From contig NZ_BAABDH010000040.1 in the NCBI RefSeq assembly GCF_039539525.1, positions 1 to 64,000 of the forward strand: DNA of 64,000 bases. Reading direction: 5' to 3'. Source of the stretch: Hymenobacter algoricola (GTDB lineage: Bacteria > Bacteroidota > Bacteroidia > Cytophagales > Hymenobacteraceae). Positions 25,573-34,407 of this stretch are shown piece after piece. The translations under genes were made by a program, and so were the position numbers. The notes below the pieces were generated by a model that was given only the letters and a program-made list of their open reading frames with translations, made no database searches and was not told the DNA's origin. Positions within the stretch are counted from its first letter, which is position 1; every line of letters begins with the position of its first letter.

Positions 25573-26295
25573 ATGGATGCTGTAAAACGCGGATTTCATT
25601 GTCGGATTGATGAGCTGGTGCCGCTGGCCCGCCAGCTGCGGGCGAGCTACGTGCGCGACCAGGCCGGCTTTAAAGAGCTGTTGCCCGACGACTACACGGC
25701 GGCCTTCCTGACGGACTTCGACCAGCGCTACGCCGCGGCCGACGCGCTGGAGGAAACCTCGGTGCAGGTGGCCCGGAAAATGGCGTTCACCCAGCGCATC
25801 CACGAGCTGTATGCGCAGCTGCCGCAGCAGCTGGATTTCCTGGAGGCCCGGGTGAGCCGCGCCGAGGCGCTGACGGTGCCGGCCAGGCGCTTCGGCATCG
25901 TGCCGGCCCGGCAGGCCCGCAACGAAGACGACCACCCGGCCCTGGAAGCGGCCCTGAAAACGCTGCTGCAAAACATTGCGGCCAACGAAACGACCCTCGG
26001 CAAGAAGGGCCACAAGGCCGCCGACACCACCCGGCTCCAGGACCTGCACGACGCGCTGGTGGCCGAAACCACGGGCCGCGGCACCCAGATGAGCAGCCAG
26101 AAAAGCAACACCTAGGGCAACATGGGCACCCTCAACGGCCTCTTCCAGGTGCTCAACCAGCTGGCCAAAGACGGCAAGGCCCTCTACGCCCGCTCCGACA
26201 AAGCCCGGCGCGACGACTACACCCTGAGCAAGGTGCTCAAGCGGGTGCGCCGGGAAATGAGCGGCACGGATAAGGAAGCGCCGCCAGTGAAGTAA
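25573..26295 (+). pseudogene. Hypothetical helical protein gene split by an in-frame TAG
   Basis: The frame starting at 25573 codes for 180 residues and then meets TAG at 26113-26115. It continues in the same frame for 59 codons of good coding character (GNMGTLNGLFQVLNQLAKDG...LSKVLKRVRREMSG) to TAA at 26295. Restoring one base (CAG, Gln) would give a 240-residue protein. The product is helical and charged (RIDELVPLARQLRASYVRDQAGFKELL, LEARVSRAEALTVPARRFGIVPARQARNEDDHPALEAAL). I do not know the family. A terminator follows the second stop, not the first, which supports one original gene. A truncated duplicate of residues about 105-180 lies at 26736-26963. Stop readthrough or sequencing error are alternatives. 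Confidence 0.75.
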
Positions 26296-26315
26296 AGCGC
26301 GTGGCTGGTACTGCA

Positions 26316-26348
26316 AACAGGGTTCCCGGGAACGGGAACCCTGTTTTG
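26316..26348 (+). terminator. Terminator after the split gene
   Basis: ACAGGGTTCCCG pairs with CGGGAACCCTGT around a 4-nt loop and is followed by TTTGGTTTT. It lies 21 nt after the distal stop at 26295. A similar tail, CCCTGTTTGGGTTTTAC, recurs at about 26507, as if part of it had been duplicated. Confidence 0.8.
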
Positions 26349-26384
26349 GTTTTACCCGGGACTGGGTCTGTTATAAGCTGGCGC

Positions 26385-26502
26385 GCGTCTGCGACGCGTG
26401 CCGGGTGGTTTCGCGTCTCTGACGCGGCCGTTGCACGACTCCAGTCATCGGTCCGGCCGATTCGCGTCAGAGACGCGGTGCCGGGAGACGCGCGTCTCCC
26501 GG
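26385..26502. repeat. Palindromic GCGTCTCTGACGCG repeat cluster
   Basis: TTCGCGTCTCTGACGCGG near 26410 is repeated in inverse orientation as ATTCGCGTCAGAGACGCGG at 26460-26478. It is followed by a perfect 22-nt palindrome with half-site CCGGGAGACGC (26481-26502). The units resemble the repeats at 6995-7165. There is no coding content. Confidence 0.65.
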
Positions 26503-26534
26503 CGGTGCCCTGTTTGGGTTTTACGCTGGTTTCT

Positions 26535-26719
26535 CTGGTGCGAGTTTAGCGCAACGTAACTTATGACTAGCCCTGCCGGGAGGCTGTGCCTCCCGTTAGA
26601 ACGATATGGTTGCGCCGTTTGGTAAGCAGCGCGAGGCCGGCTTGCCGCTGGGCGGCAGTGGAGGTACAACCTCCACCTTATGGCTAGTCACGAGTTACGC
26701 TGCGCTAAACTCGCGCCAG
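26535..26719. repeat. 185-nt element with 38-nt inverted ends
   Basis: The ends 26535-26572 and 26682-26719 are inverted copies matching at 34 of 38 positions by eye; all four differences are transitions. They share CGAGTTTAGCGC at the outer side. Two smaller hairpins lie inside (GGGAGGC...GCCTCCC near 26578-26595 and TGGAGGT...ACCTCCA near 26659-26676). A further direct copy of GCGAGTTTAGCGC at 26727-26739 abuts the truncated gene copy. It looks like a non-autonomous palindromic element; no transposase is visible. Confidence 0.75.
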
Positions 26720-26735
26720 TGGGGGGCGAGTTTAG

Positions 26736-26963
26736 CGCTTCGGCATCGAGCAGGCCCGCCGGGCCCGCAATAACAACGACCACCCGGCCCTGGCCGCGGC
26801 TCTCAAGACCCTGCTTCAGAACGTCGAGGCCAATACCGCCGCCCTCACCCAGAAAGGCCAGAAGCCCGCCGACACCCAGCGTTTGCAGGACCTCTACGCC
26901 GCCCTGCGCCAGGAAACCACCGGTCAGGGCATGAAGATGAGCACCCAGAAGGGTGCCGAGTGA
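26736..26963 (+). pseudogene. 5'-truncated duplicate of the split gene
   Basis: The frame from CGC at 26736 to TGA at 26961-26963 encodes RFGIEQARRARNNNDHPALAAALKTLL-type sequence ending MKMSTQKGAE. It aligns without gaps to about 75 residues of the gene at 25573 (RFGIVPARQARNEDDHPALEAALKTLL ... MSSQKSNT). The upstream half of the copy is missing, and homology starts exactly where the palindromic element's GCGAGTTTAGCGC repeat ends. An in-frame TAG is just upstream and there is no start codon, so this is a gene remnant. Its 3' end also lacks the 60-residue tail seen after the TAG in the first copy. Confidence 0.8.
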
Positions 26964-27106
26964 CGACTACGCCGGAGCGGCTATGCCGCGAGCGTCCCGC
27001 GCCGCGTGGTTTTGTGCTGGCGGCACGGACGGATTCGCAGCCCAGCTGCTCAGCGCGTAGTGGTCACTCGGCACAGCCGAGCGACGGCGGGGTTTTAACT
27101 TTAGGC
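26964..27106. other. Intergenic remnant between gene fragment and icd terminator
   Basis: No gene is seen. The GC-rich sequence contains GGCGGGGTTTTAACTTTAGG before the icd terminator; it may be residual sequence from the decayed locus. Confidence 0.35.
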
Positions 27107-27146
27107 AAAACCCCGCGCCGGCCTTACAGCCAACGCGGGGTTTCTT
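27105..27146 (-). terminator. Terminator of icd
   Basis: On the minus strand AAACCCCGCG pairs with CGCGGGGTTTT around a loop and is followed by TTTTGCC. It is placed 24 nt past the icd stop codon. Confidence 0.85.
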
Positions 27147-27166
27147 ATTTGGCTTCTGCCAAGCTA

Positions 27167-28432
<1,266 letters not shown>

Positions 28433-28525
28433 TGTTAAAAAGTTGCCAGTGGTTAGGTGGCAGTTATTAGTGTTTGGGTTGTTTTGAAGGAGAAGCCGCC
28501 GTTTGGACTGCTATCATTATTCATT

Positions 28526-28671
28526 TGTCATCCTGAGCCTGCGAAGGACCTTCCTCGGATATCCTGCCAGCCTTGCTCAATGAGAAAGCCAGGGCTTAGC
28601 TCAGGGAAAAGGGCTTGGCAGTGAAAGGAGGAAGGTCCTTCGCTTTGCTTCGCGCCGCTCAGGATGACAGA
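28526..28671. repeat. Palindromic TGTCATCCTGAGC element between icd and the M16 gene
   Basis: The left arm TGTCATCCTGAGC..TGCGAAGGACCTTCCTC and the right arm GAGGAAGGTCCTTCGC...GCTCAGGATGACA are inverted copies enclosing about 75 nt. The right arm has a GCTTTGCTTCGCGCC insertion. The 146-nt element fills most of the gap between two same-strand genes and carries no frame. Confidence 0.75.
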
Positions 28672-28694
28672 CGGATTAACATGGCGGGTACTGG

Positions 28695-31600
28695 TTAATA
28701 GCCGAAAATCTCTTTCAGCGTGAGTTGCTGGACCTGGCCGTACTTGGCCAGCTCCTTGAAGTTGAGGCGGTCTTTGGAGCCGATAACCAGGATGGTCTGG
28801 TTCTGGCCCTTGATTTTGGCTTGCTGAAACTGGCTGAGCTGGGCGAAGGTCAGGTTGGGAGCCTGCTCGTAGACGTCGCGGCGCAGGTCGTAGTCGAGGC
28901 CCAGGCGCTTGGCGCGCTCGTAGCTGAAGAGGATGTCGGACTTGGTGATGCGCTCGGTGGCGATGCTGTTGCGGATGGCGTCCTTGGCAATCTGCAGGTT
29001 GGCTTCGGCCACGGGCATGTCGGTGAGCAGGGCTTCCATGCCGGCCATGGCCTCGGGCACCTTGTCGCTCTGCGCCCCGATGTAGGACAGGATGTAGTTG
29101 GAGCGGCCCAGCTTGCTGGCGTTGGCGTAGCTCGACGACACGGCGTAGGCCAGGGCCTTGGACTCGCGCAATTCCTGAAACACGATGCTGCCCATGCTGC
29201 CGCCGAAGTACTCGTTGTAGAGGCTGGTGGTGGGCACCAGCTTCTTGTCGTACAGGTCGCCCTTGGTCAGAAACAGGATTTCGGCCTGCACCATGTTGTA
29301 GTCCACCCAATAGACCTTGCGGGAGTTGATGGGTTGCTCGGCGAAGTCGTTGTCGGCGGGTACGGGCAGCAGCTTGGTGGGCGTCTTGTGCAGCTTTTGT
29401 AGAGTCTCTACTATACCTGGTAGTAGTATTAAGAGTATATCTGGGTATTTCTTACTTTCCTCTACCGATTCCTTACTGTATCGGGTACTAGTAAAACGCG
29501 GCCCATAGTACAGCACGCGGTGCTGATAGCTGGTGAGCTTTTTGGTCAGGGCCGTGAGGTCCGTTGGTTTCAGGGCCAGCAGCTGCTTTTCGCTCAGCTG
29601 GCTGGTGAAGGAGTTTTTGGGGCCGTACTTGGCGTAGTTGACCAGGGCCTGGTTCAGAATCACCTGCTTGTTGAGCTTGGCATCCTTGCGGGCCTTGAGC
29701 GTGCCGGCTACCATCGCTTTCAGCGCCGCGGCGTCGGGCTTGGGGTTGGCCAGCAGGCTTTCGAACAGCTGCAGGGCCGGCTCGAAGTTCTGATCCAGCC
29801 CGCTCAGGCTGACGAACACCCGGTCGGGGCCGCTGGATACGCTGAACGAGCAGCCAAGCTTGTAGAACTCCTGCTGGAGCTGGGCGGCGGTGTACTTGTC
29901 GGTGCCCAGGTACTGGAGGTAGTCGGCGGCCAGGCCCAGACGCGGGTCGTTGTTGGTGCCCAGGTCGAGCACGTAGTAGAGGCTGAAGAGCTGGTTCTCG
30001 GTGTTCCGGGTGTAGTACACCGGCACGCCGGAAGCCAGCTTCAGCTCCTGAATGTCCTTTTTATAGTCCAGGAACACTGGCTGCAGCTCGGGCGCCTTCT
30101 GGGCCGTCACTTCCTTATAGAAAGCCGACGCGGCATCCCGATTCACGGGTACGGGCGTAATGGCGGGCTTCACCACTTTGGCAGCCGTGAGGTCCTTGCC
30201 CGTGCGCTTGTAGATCAGGGCGTAGTTCGGGCCGTAGCTTTTCTGGGCGAAGGCCACGACTTCGGCCTTGGTGATCTTGCCGAACTCGTCGTACTGGGCC
30301 AGAAAGTCCTGCCAGCTTTCCCGGGCCACGAAGGCCGCCACAAAGGCGCCGGCGCGGGCCTCGTTGCTTTCGTAGCTCTTGGTGCGCTGCAGCTGCTCGT
30401 TGTTGATGATGGCCGGAATCAGCCAGTCGGGGAAGTTGCCCTTTTTGATTTCCTCGAGCTGAGCCAGCAGCAGGTCGCGCACGGCGGCCAGGCTCTGGCC
30501 CTGCCGGGGCGTGCCGTAGAGGATGTGGGAGGAGTAGTCGTTGTTGACGTCGGCGAAGGAGGTGGCCTGCAGCACCTTCTGCTGCTGGTTCAGGTTCAGG
30601 TCAATCAGCCCGGCCTGCCCGTTGGTCAGGATCTTATCGACCATGCGCACCAGCAGCGCCTCGTGGGTGGTGGTGCCGGGAAAGCGGAAGCCGACCATTA
30701 CGTTCTCCGCATCCGGCCCCAGCACCTGCTGCACCACGGGCGCGGTGAGGGGCGCTTCCTGAGCGGGCGTAAACGCGGGCACCGGCTTGCTGGGCAGCTT
30801 ACCGAAGTACTGGTCGATAACGCGGATGGTCTGGTCGTAGTCCAGGTCGCCGCTCAGGCACAGGGCCACGTTGTTGGGCCTGTAGTACTGCCCGAAGTAC
30901 TTCTTAATCTCGGTTATCGACGGATTCTGCAGGTGCTCAATCGTGCCGATGGTGGTCTGGGTGCCGTAGGGGTGAGTCGGGTACAGGGTGCGGTTCAGCG
31001 CCTCGTACTCCTTGCTGAAGTCGTTGTCGAGGCCGCGGTTCTTCTCCTCGTACACCGCTTCCAGCTCGGTATGAAACAGGCGCGGCACCAGCTCGCCCAG
31101 CCGCTCACTCTGAATGGCGGCCCACTTCTCCAGCTGGTTCGCGGGAATGTCCTCCTGGTACACCGTCTGCTCCACCGAGGTGTAGGCGTTGGAGCCCTTG
31201 GCCCCGATGGCGCCCATCACCTTGTCGTACTCGTTGGCCACGGCGTACTTGGCGGCCACACCCGACACGGAGTCAATCTGGTGGTAGAGCTTCCGGCGCT
31301 CCGCGGCGTTGGTTTTGGCGCGGTACGCTTCGTAGAGCGCCTCAATCTTGTCCAGCTCGGGCTTTTCGGCGGCCCAGTTCTGGGTGCCGAGGCGGGAAGT
31401 GCCCTTGAAAACCATGTGCTCGAGGTAGTGGGCCAGGCCGGTGGCGGTGGCCGGATCGTTCTTGGAGCCGGCCCGCACGGCCAGGTAGGTCTGGATGCGC
31501 GGGGCGTCCTTGTAGTCCGATAGGTACACCGTCAGGCCGTTGTCGAGGGTGTAGATGCGGGCCTTGAGCGGGTCGCCGGCCACGGTTTCGTACTTGTACT

Positions 31601-31733
31601 CCCGGGGCTGAGCCGGGGTAGCCGCGGCGGAGTCAGTCACGGCGGCAGCCGAAGCGGCGGGCTTGCTGGTCTGACACTGGGTAAGGCTCACTACTGCCAA
31701 CGCCGGGAATAAAAGCAGAAATGATTTTTTCAC
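28695..31733 (-). CDS. M16 family zinc metallopeptidase, probably lipoprotein or exported
   Basis: A roughly 1012-residue pitrilysin-type peptidase with two M16 halves. The zinc site is HYLEH (His102, Glu105, His106, counting from the GTG start), with the third acidic ligand in AVYEEKNRGLDND. The second half (LASGVPVYYTRNTENQ...) is the inactive lid. The start is probably GTG at 31733, giving VKKSFLLLFPALAVVSLTQC, a signal peptide with a weak lipobox; an ATG at 31799 gives a poor leader. A TATCTTTG box (minus, 31782-31775) fits a promoter. An odd AT-rich stretch at 29401-29500 encodes a segment with rare codons (ATA, CTA, TTA) near residues 745-780; see findings. It likely degrades oligopeptides in the periplasm. 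Confidence 0.93.
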   Translation of the reverse strand: MKKSFLLLFPALAVVSLTQCQTSKPAASAAAVTDSAAATPAQPREYKYETVAGDPLKARIYTLDNGLTVYLSDYKDAPRIQTYLAVRAGSKNDPATATGLAHYLEHMVFKGTSRLGTQNWAAEKPELDKIEALYEAYRAKTNAAERRKLYHQIDSVSGVAAKYAVANEYDKVMGAIGAKGSNAYTSVEQTVYQEDIPANQLEKWAAIQSERLGELVPRLFHTELEAVYEEKNRGLDNDFSKEYEALNRTLYPTHPYGTQTTIGTIEHLQNPSITEIKKYFGQYYRPNNVALCLSGDLDYDQTIRVIDQYFGKLPSKPVPAFTPAQEAPLTAPVVQQVLGPDAENVMVGFRFPGTTTHEALLVRMVDKILTNGQAGLIDLNLNQQQKVLQATSFADVNNDYSSHILYGTPRQGQSLAAVRDLLLAQLEEIKKGNFPDWLIPAIINNEQLQRTKSYESNEARAGAFVAAFVARESWQDFLAQYDEFGKITKAEVVAFAQKSYGPNYALIYKRTGKDLTAAKVVKPAITPVPVNRDAASAFYKEVTAQKAPELQPVFLDYKKDIQELKLASGVPVYYTRNTENQLFSLYYVLDLGTNNDPRLGLAADYLQYLGTDKYTAAQLQQEFYKLGCSFSVSSGPDRVFVSLSGLDQNFEPALQLFESLLANPKPDAAALKAMVAGTLKARKDAKLNKQVILNQALVNYAKYGPKNSFTSQLSEKQLLALKPTDLTALTKKLTSYQHRVLYYGPRFTSTRYSKESVEESKKYPDILLILLPGIVETLQKLHKTPTKLLPVPADNDFAEQPINSRKVYWVDYNMVQAEILFLTKGDLYDKKLVPTTSLYNEYFGGSMGSIVFQELRESKALAYAVSSSYANASKLGRSNYILSYIGAQSDKVPEAMAGMEALLTDMPVAEANLQIAKDAIRNSIATERITKSDILFSYERAKRLGLDYDLRRDVYEQAPNLTFAQLSQFQQAKIKGQNQTILVIGSKDRLNFKELAKYGQVQQLTLKEIFGY

Positions 31734-31774
31734 AGGATGTTCCGGGCGGTATTCAGGGCAGGGCAATAAGGAAC

Positions 31775-31782
31775 CAAAGATA
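31775..31782 (-). promoter_or_regulatory. Putative -7 promoter box of the M16 gene
   Basis: The minus strand reads TATCTTTG, an exact match to the Bacteroidota -7 consensus TAnnTTTG, 41 nt upstream of the proposed GTG start. A -33 element is not obvious. Confidence 0.55.
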
Positions 31783-31868
31783 GGCGGCTGGTATGGCAAT
31801 TAAAAACGCCGCTTGCCCCGTTCGGCCCCCGCTCCGGCGCGAAGTGGATTTTTTTCTTTATAGGAACG

Positions 31869-31898
31869 CAAAAAGCCCCCTTTTCAGGGGGCTTTTAC
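31869..31898 (-). terminator. Terminator of dnaX
   Basis: On the minus strand AAAAGCCCCC pairs with GGGGGCTTTTT around a 6-nt loop. It lies about 80 nt after the dnaX stop and before the M16 promoter box. Confidence 0.85.
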
Positions 31899-31979
31899 GG
31901 GCTCGGCTACTCTGGCTGCCGCCGCGGGAGCTGGACTATCCGGCGCCGGCCACCCGAAATATTCGGGCGGCGGCGGGGG

Positions 31980-34130
31980 CTAGAAATCGGCGTCGAGGCC
32001 CAGGCGCTGCTTCATTTCGCCCAGCATCGGAAACTTCTCCATCAGGTACTCCAGCTTGTCGGACGACGTGTAGAGCTTGCGGCCGGTGTCGACCCGCTCG
32101 GCTACCTCGGCCTGCACGTTGATGCGGGGGTAGCCGGTGCGGCGGCGCAGCTCGCCCAGGAAGCCCGCCCGGAACTCGTTGAACTGGTCTTCCTGAATCG
32201 GGTTGTCGACGTGCAGCACAATCAGGTGCTGCTCATTGGCCTGAAAGGGGCGGTTCAGGATGGTGTACTCGCTCAGGCTGTGGTCTTTGCGCTCATTGGT
32301 CAGCTCGCCCCACACCCGCTGCAGCAGGGCCTCGTCGATGGTGGGCAGACCGGTGGCGGGGCCGCTGTACTCGGCTTCCACCGGCACTTTATTGGCCGCG
32401 GCCTGCTGCTCGCGCTGGGCCTGCATTTCTTTCAGGCTGCCCAGGCCCGGCAGCTTGGTGCCCAGACTGATGGGCTTGGGCGCGGCCATGCCCGGGCGCG
32501 GGGGCAGGGGCGCCGCCGTGACGGCCGGCTGGCCCGGCTCGTGCCCGGCAATGCTGGGCCGCCCGATTTCGACGTGAGGCACCGTGTCGCGCATTTGCCG
32601 GGTGGCGGGCACCTCGGTGCTGGCCTCGTCCTCGATGCTGGGCGTATCGTGCAACTCTTCGACCCCGCTTTCCACCGGCACAATCGGCTCGGGGTCGGCG
32701 GGGGCGTGGGCCAGGGGTTGGCTAGTGGTGGTTGGTGGTTGGTTGACTGGTGCCGGTACGGTTGCGCCGTAGGCGGGCGCGGTTTCGGCGGTGCCGTTGG
32801 TGGCGAGCAGGCCGCTGGCCGGGGCTGCTGCGCCGTTTGGGCCAGCGGCCGGGGCTACACTAGTTTTTTTTTTCGCCTCGCCGGGGCTGGCGGAGGCGGA
32901 AGGTCCGGCGCTCAGGTCGCGGGCAAACTGCACGGCCCCGTTTATATAAGCCAGCTTCATGAGCATGAGCTCGACGTGCAGGCGCTGGTTTTTGGCCTGC
33001 TTGAATTCCCGGTCGCACTGGCTGACCAGGTTCAGGGCCGAGAGCAGAAAGGCCAGCGGGGCGGCCTGGGCCTGCTGTACGTAGCGCGCCCGGATGCCGT
33101 CCGACACTTCCAGCAGCTGCACCGTAATCGGGTCCTTGCACACCAGCAGCCCGCGCAGGTGCTCGGCGGCGCCCACCACGAAGTTGTGCAGATCGAAGCC
33201 GTTCTGCATCACCTCGTCGAGCAGCAGCAGCGTCTGTGAGAGGTTTTCGGCCAGCAGCGCGTCAATCAGCCGGAAGTAGTACTCGTAGTCCAGAATGTGC
33301 AGGTTCTGGACTACGTCCTTGTAGGTCAGGTTGTGGCCGGCGAAGGTCACCATCTGGTCGAACATGCTCAGCGCGTCGCGCAGGCCGCCGTCGGCTTTCT
33401 GGGCCAGCAGGTGCAGCGCGTCGTCCTCGGCCCCGATCTGCTCCTGGGTGGCCACAAAGCGCAGGTGCCCGCGGATGTCGTCGACCCGGATCCGGTTGAA
33501 GTCGAAGATCTGGCAGCGCGAGAGAATGGTCGGGATAATCTTGTGCCGCTCGGTGGTGGCCAGAATAAAGATGGCGTAGCTCGGCGGCTCCTCCAGGGTC
33601 TTCAGAAAGGCATTGAAGGCCGCATTCGACAGCATGTGCACCTCGTCGATGATGTACACTTTGAAGCGGCCCTGCTGGGGGGCGTAGCGCACCTGCTCCA
33701 CTAGGCTGCGGATGTCCTCCACCGAGTTGTTGGACGCCGCGTCCAGCTCGTGCACGTTGAAGGAAGCGTTTTCCTGGAACGCCCGGCAGGAAGCGCACTT
33801 GCCGCAGGCTTCCAGCTCGAAGGGCGTGTTGTCGGGGTCCGGGGCCTGCCGCAGGGCGTCGGGCACGATGTCGGGCTGGGTGCGGAGCAGCTCCGACACC
33901 GGGCGGCCCTGGCGCACGTGCTCCTCCACAAACTCGCAGTTGATGGTCTTGGCCAGAATCCGGGCGCAGGTGGTTTTGCCCACACCCCGGGGGCCGCAAA
34001 ACAGGAACGCCTGGGCCAGGTGCTTGCTGACGATGGCGTTCTGCAGCGTGGTGGTCACGTGCTGCTGCCCCACCACGCTCCGAAACGTGGCAGGACGGTA
34101 TTTGCGGGCCGAAACGACGAAATTTTCCAT
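31980..34130 (-). CDS. dnaX: DNA polymerase III subunits tau and (by recoding) gamma
   Basis: A 716-residue clamp-loader ATPase that loads the sliding clamp and couples polymerase cores in the replisome. The AAA+ part has Walker A GPRGVGKTT (residues 46-54), zinc-module cysteines at 65, 109, 112 and 115, and Walker B YIIDEVHMLS, with the sensor region ILATTERHKIIPTILSRCQIFDF. The ATG at 34130 gives the usual MENFVVSARKYRPATF start. Domain III ends near residue 390. A linker then begins with codons GCG AAA AAA AAA ACT (419-423), followed by a Pro/Ala-rich tether and a C-terminal domain ending RLGLDADF. The A10 run and downstream hairpin suggest programmed recoding. A TATCTTTG box lies 13 nt upstream of the ATG. 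Confidence 0.97.
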   Translation of the reverse strand: MENFVVSARKYRPATFRSVVGQQHVTTTLQNAIVSKHLAQAFLFCGPRGVGKTTCARILAKTINCEFVEEHVRQGRPVSELLRTQPDIVPDALRQAPDPDNTPFELEACGKCASCRAFQENASFNVHELDAASNNSVEDIRSLVEQVRYAPQQGRFKVYIIDEVHMLSNAAFNAFLKTLEEPPSYAIFILATTERHKIIPTILSRCQIFDFNRIRVDDIRGHLRFVATQEQIGAEDDALHLLAQKADGGLRDALSMFDQMVTFAGHNLTYKDVVQNLHILDYEYYFRLIDALLAENLSQTLLLLDEVMQNGFDLHNFVVGAAEHLRGLLVCKDPITVQLLEVSDGIRARYVQQAQAAPLAFLLSALNLVSQCDREFKQAKNQRLHVELMLMKLAYINGAVQFARDLSAGPSASASPGEAKKKTSVAPAAGPNGAAAPASGLLATNGTAETAPAYGATVPAPVNQPPTTTSQPLAHAPADPEPIVPVESGVEELHDTPSIEDEASTEVPATRQMRDTVPHVEIGRPSIAGHEPGQPAVTAAPLPPRPGMAAPKPISLGTKLPGLGSLKEMQAQREQQAAANKVPVEAEYSGPATGLPTIDEALLQRVWGELTNERKDHSLSEYTILNRPFQANEQHLIVLHVDNPIQEDQFNEFRAGFLGELRRRTGYPRINVQAEVAERVDTGRKLYTSSDKLEYLMEKFPMLGEMKQRLGLDADF
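32810..32873 (-). promoter_or_regulatory. Putative recoding signal in dnaX: A10 slippery run plus hairpin
   Basis: Reading dnaX (minus strand), ten A residues occupy 32873-32864. If one A is gained, or the ribosome shifts -1, the frame reads AAC TAG and stops at 32862-32860. If one A is lost (+1), it reads CTA GTG TAG and stops at 32857-32855. Thirteen nt after the run, GGCCGCTGGCC (32850-32840) is the exact reverse complement of GGCCAGCGGCC (32820-32810), with a 19-nt loop. The predicted short products have 423 or 424 residues. I see no clear Shine-Dalgarno-like stimulator just upstream. Confidence 0.7.
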
Positions 34131-34142
34131 ACGAGCTAGCCG

Positions 34143-34150
34143 CAAAGATA
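34143..34150 (-). promoter_or_regulatory. Putative -7 promoter box of dnaX
   Basis: The minus strand reads TATCTTTG, matching TAnnTTTG, and ends 12 nt before the dnaX ATG. The transcript leader would be at most a few nucleotides long. Confidence 0.55.
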
Positions 34151-34407
34151 TGCAAAGCTGGGCCCGATTCCACCCGTCCGGCCGCGGCCATCCACCAGTT
34201 TCCAACGATTTTGCCCGACCTCCGGGGGTAACATGATGATGTGACTATTGGGGTATTTTATATAATTTGTTTTCTATTTTTAGGATGATCTTGGTCAGCA
34301 GCAGCATGAGTAGGCCGCGCGGCGGCGGCGCCGTCTGACAATCTGCCAGCCTGATCGGTAGTCATCTGACGCTGCGCTTTGCTTGTTTCACTCCAACCCG
34401 GTTTTTT

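Noticed and set aside
26385..26963. Complete insertion sequence
   Set aside because: Inverted repeats are present but no transposase frame exists between them; the element is 185 nt at most.
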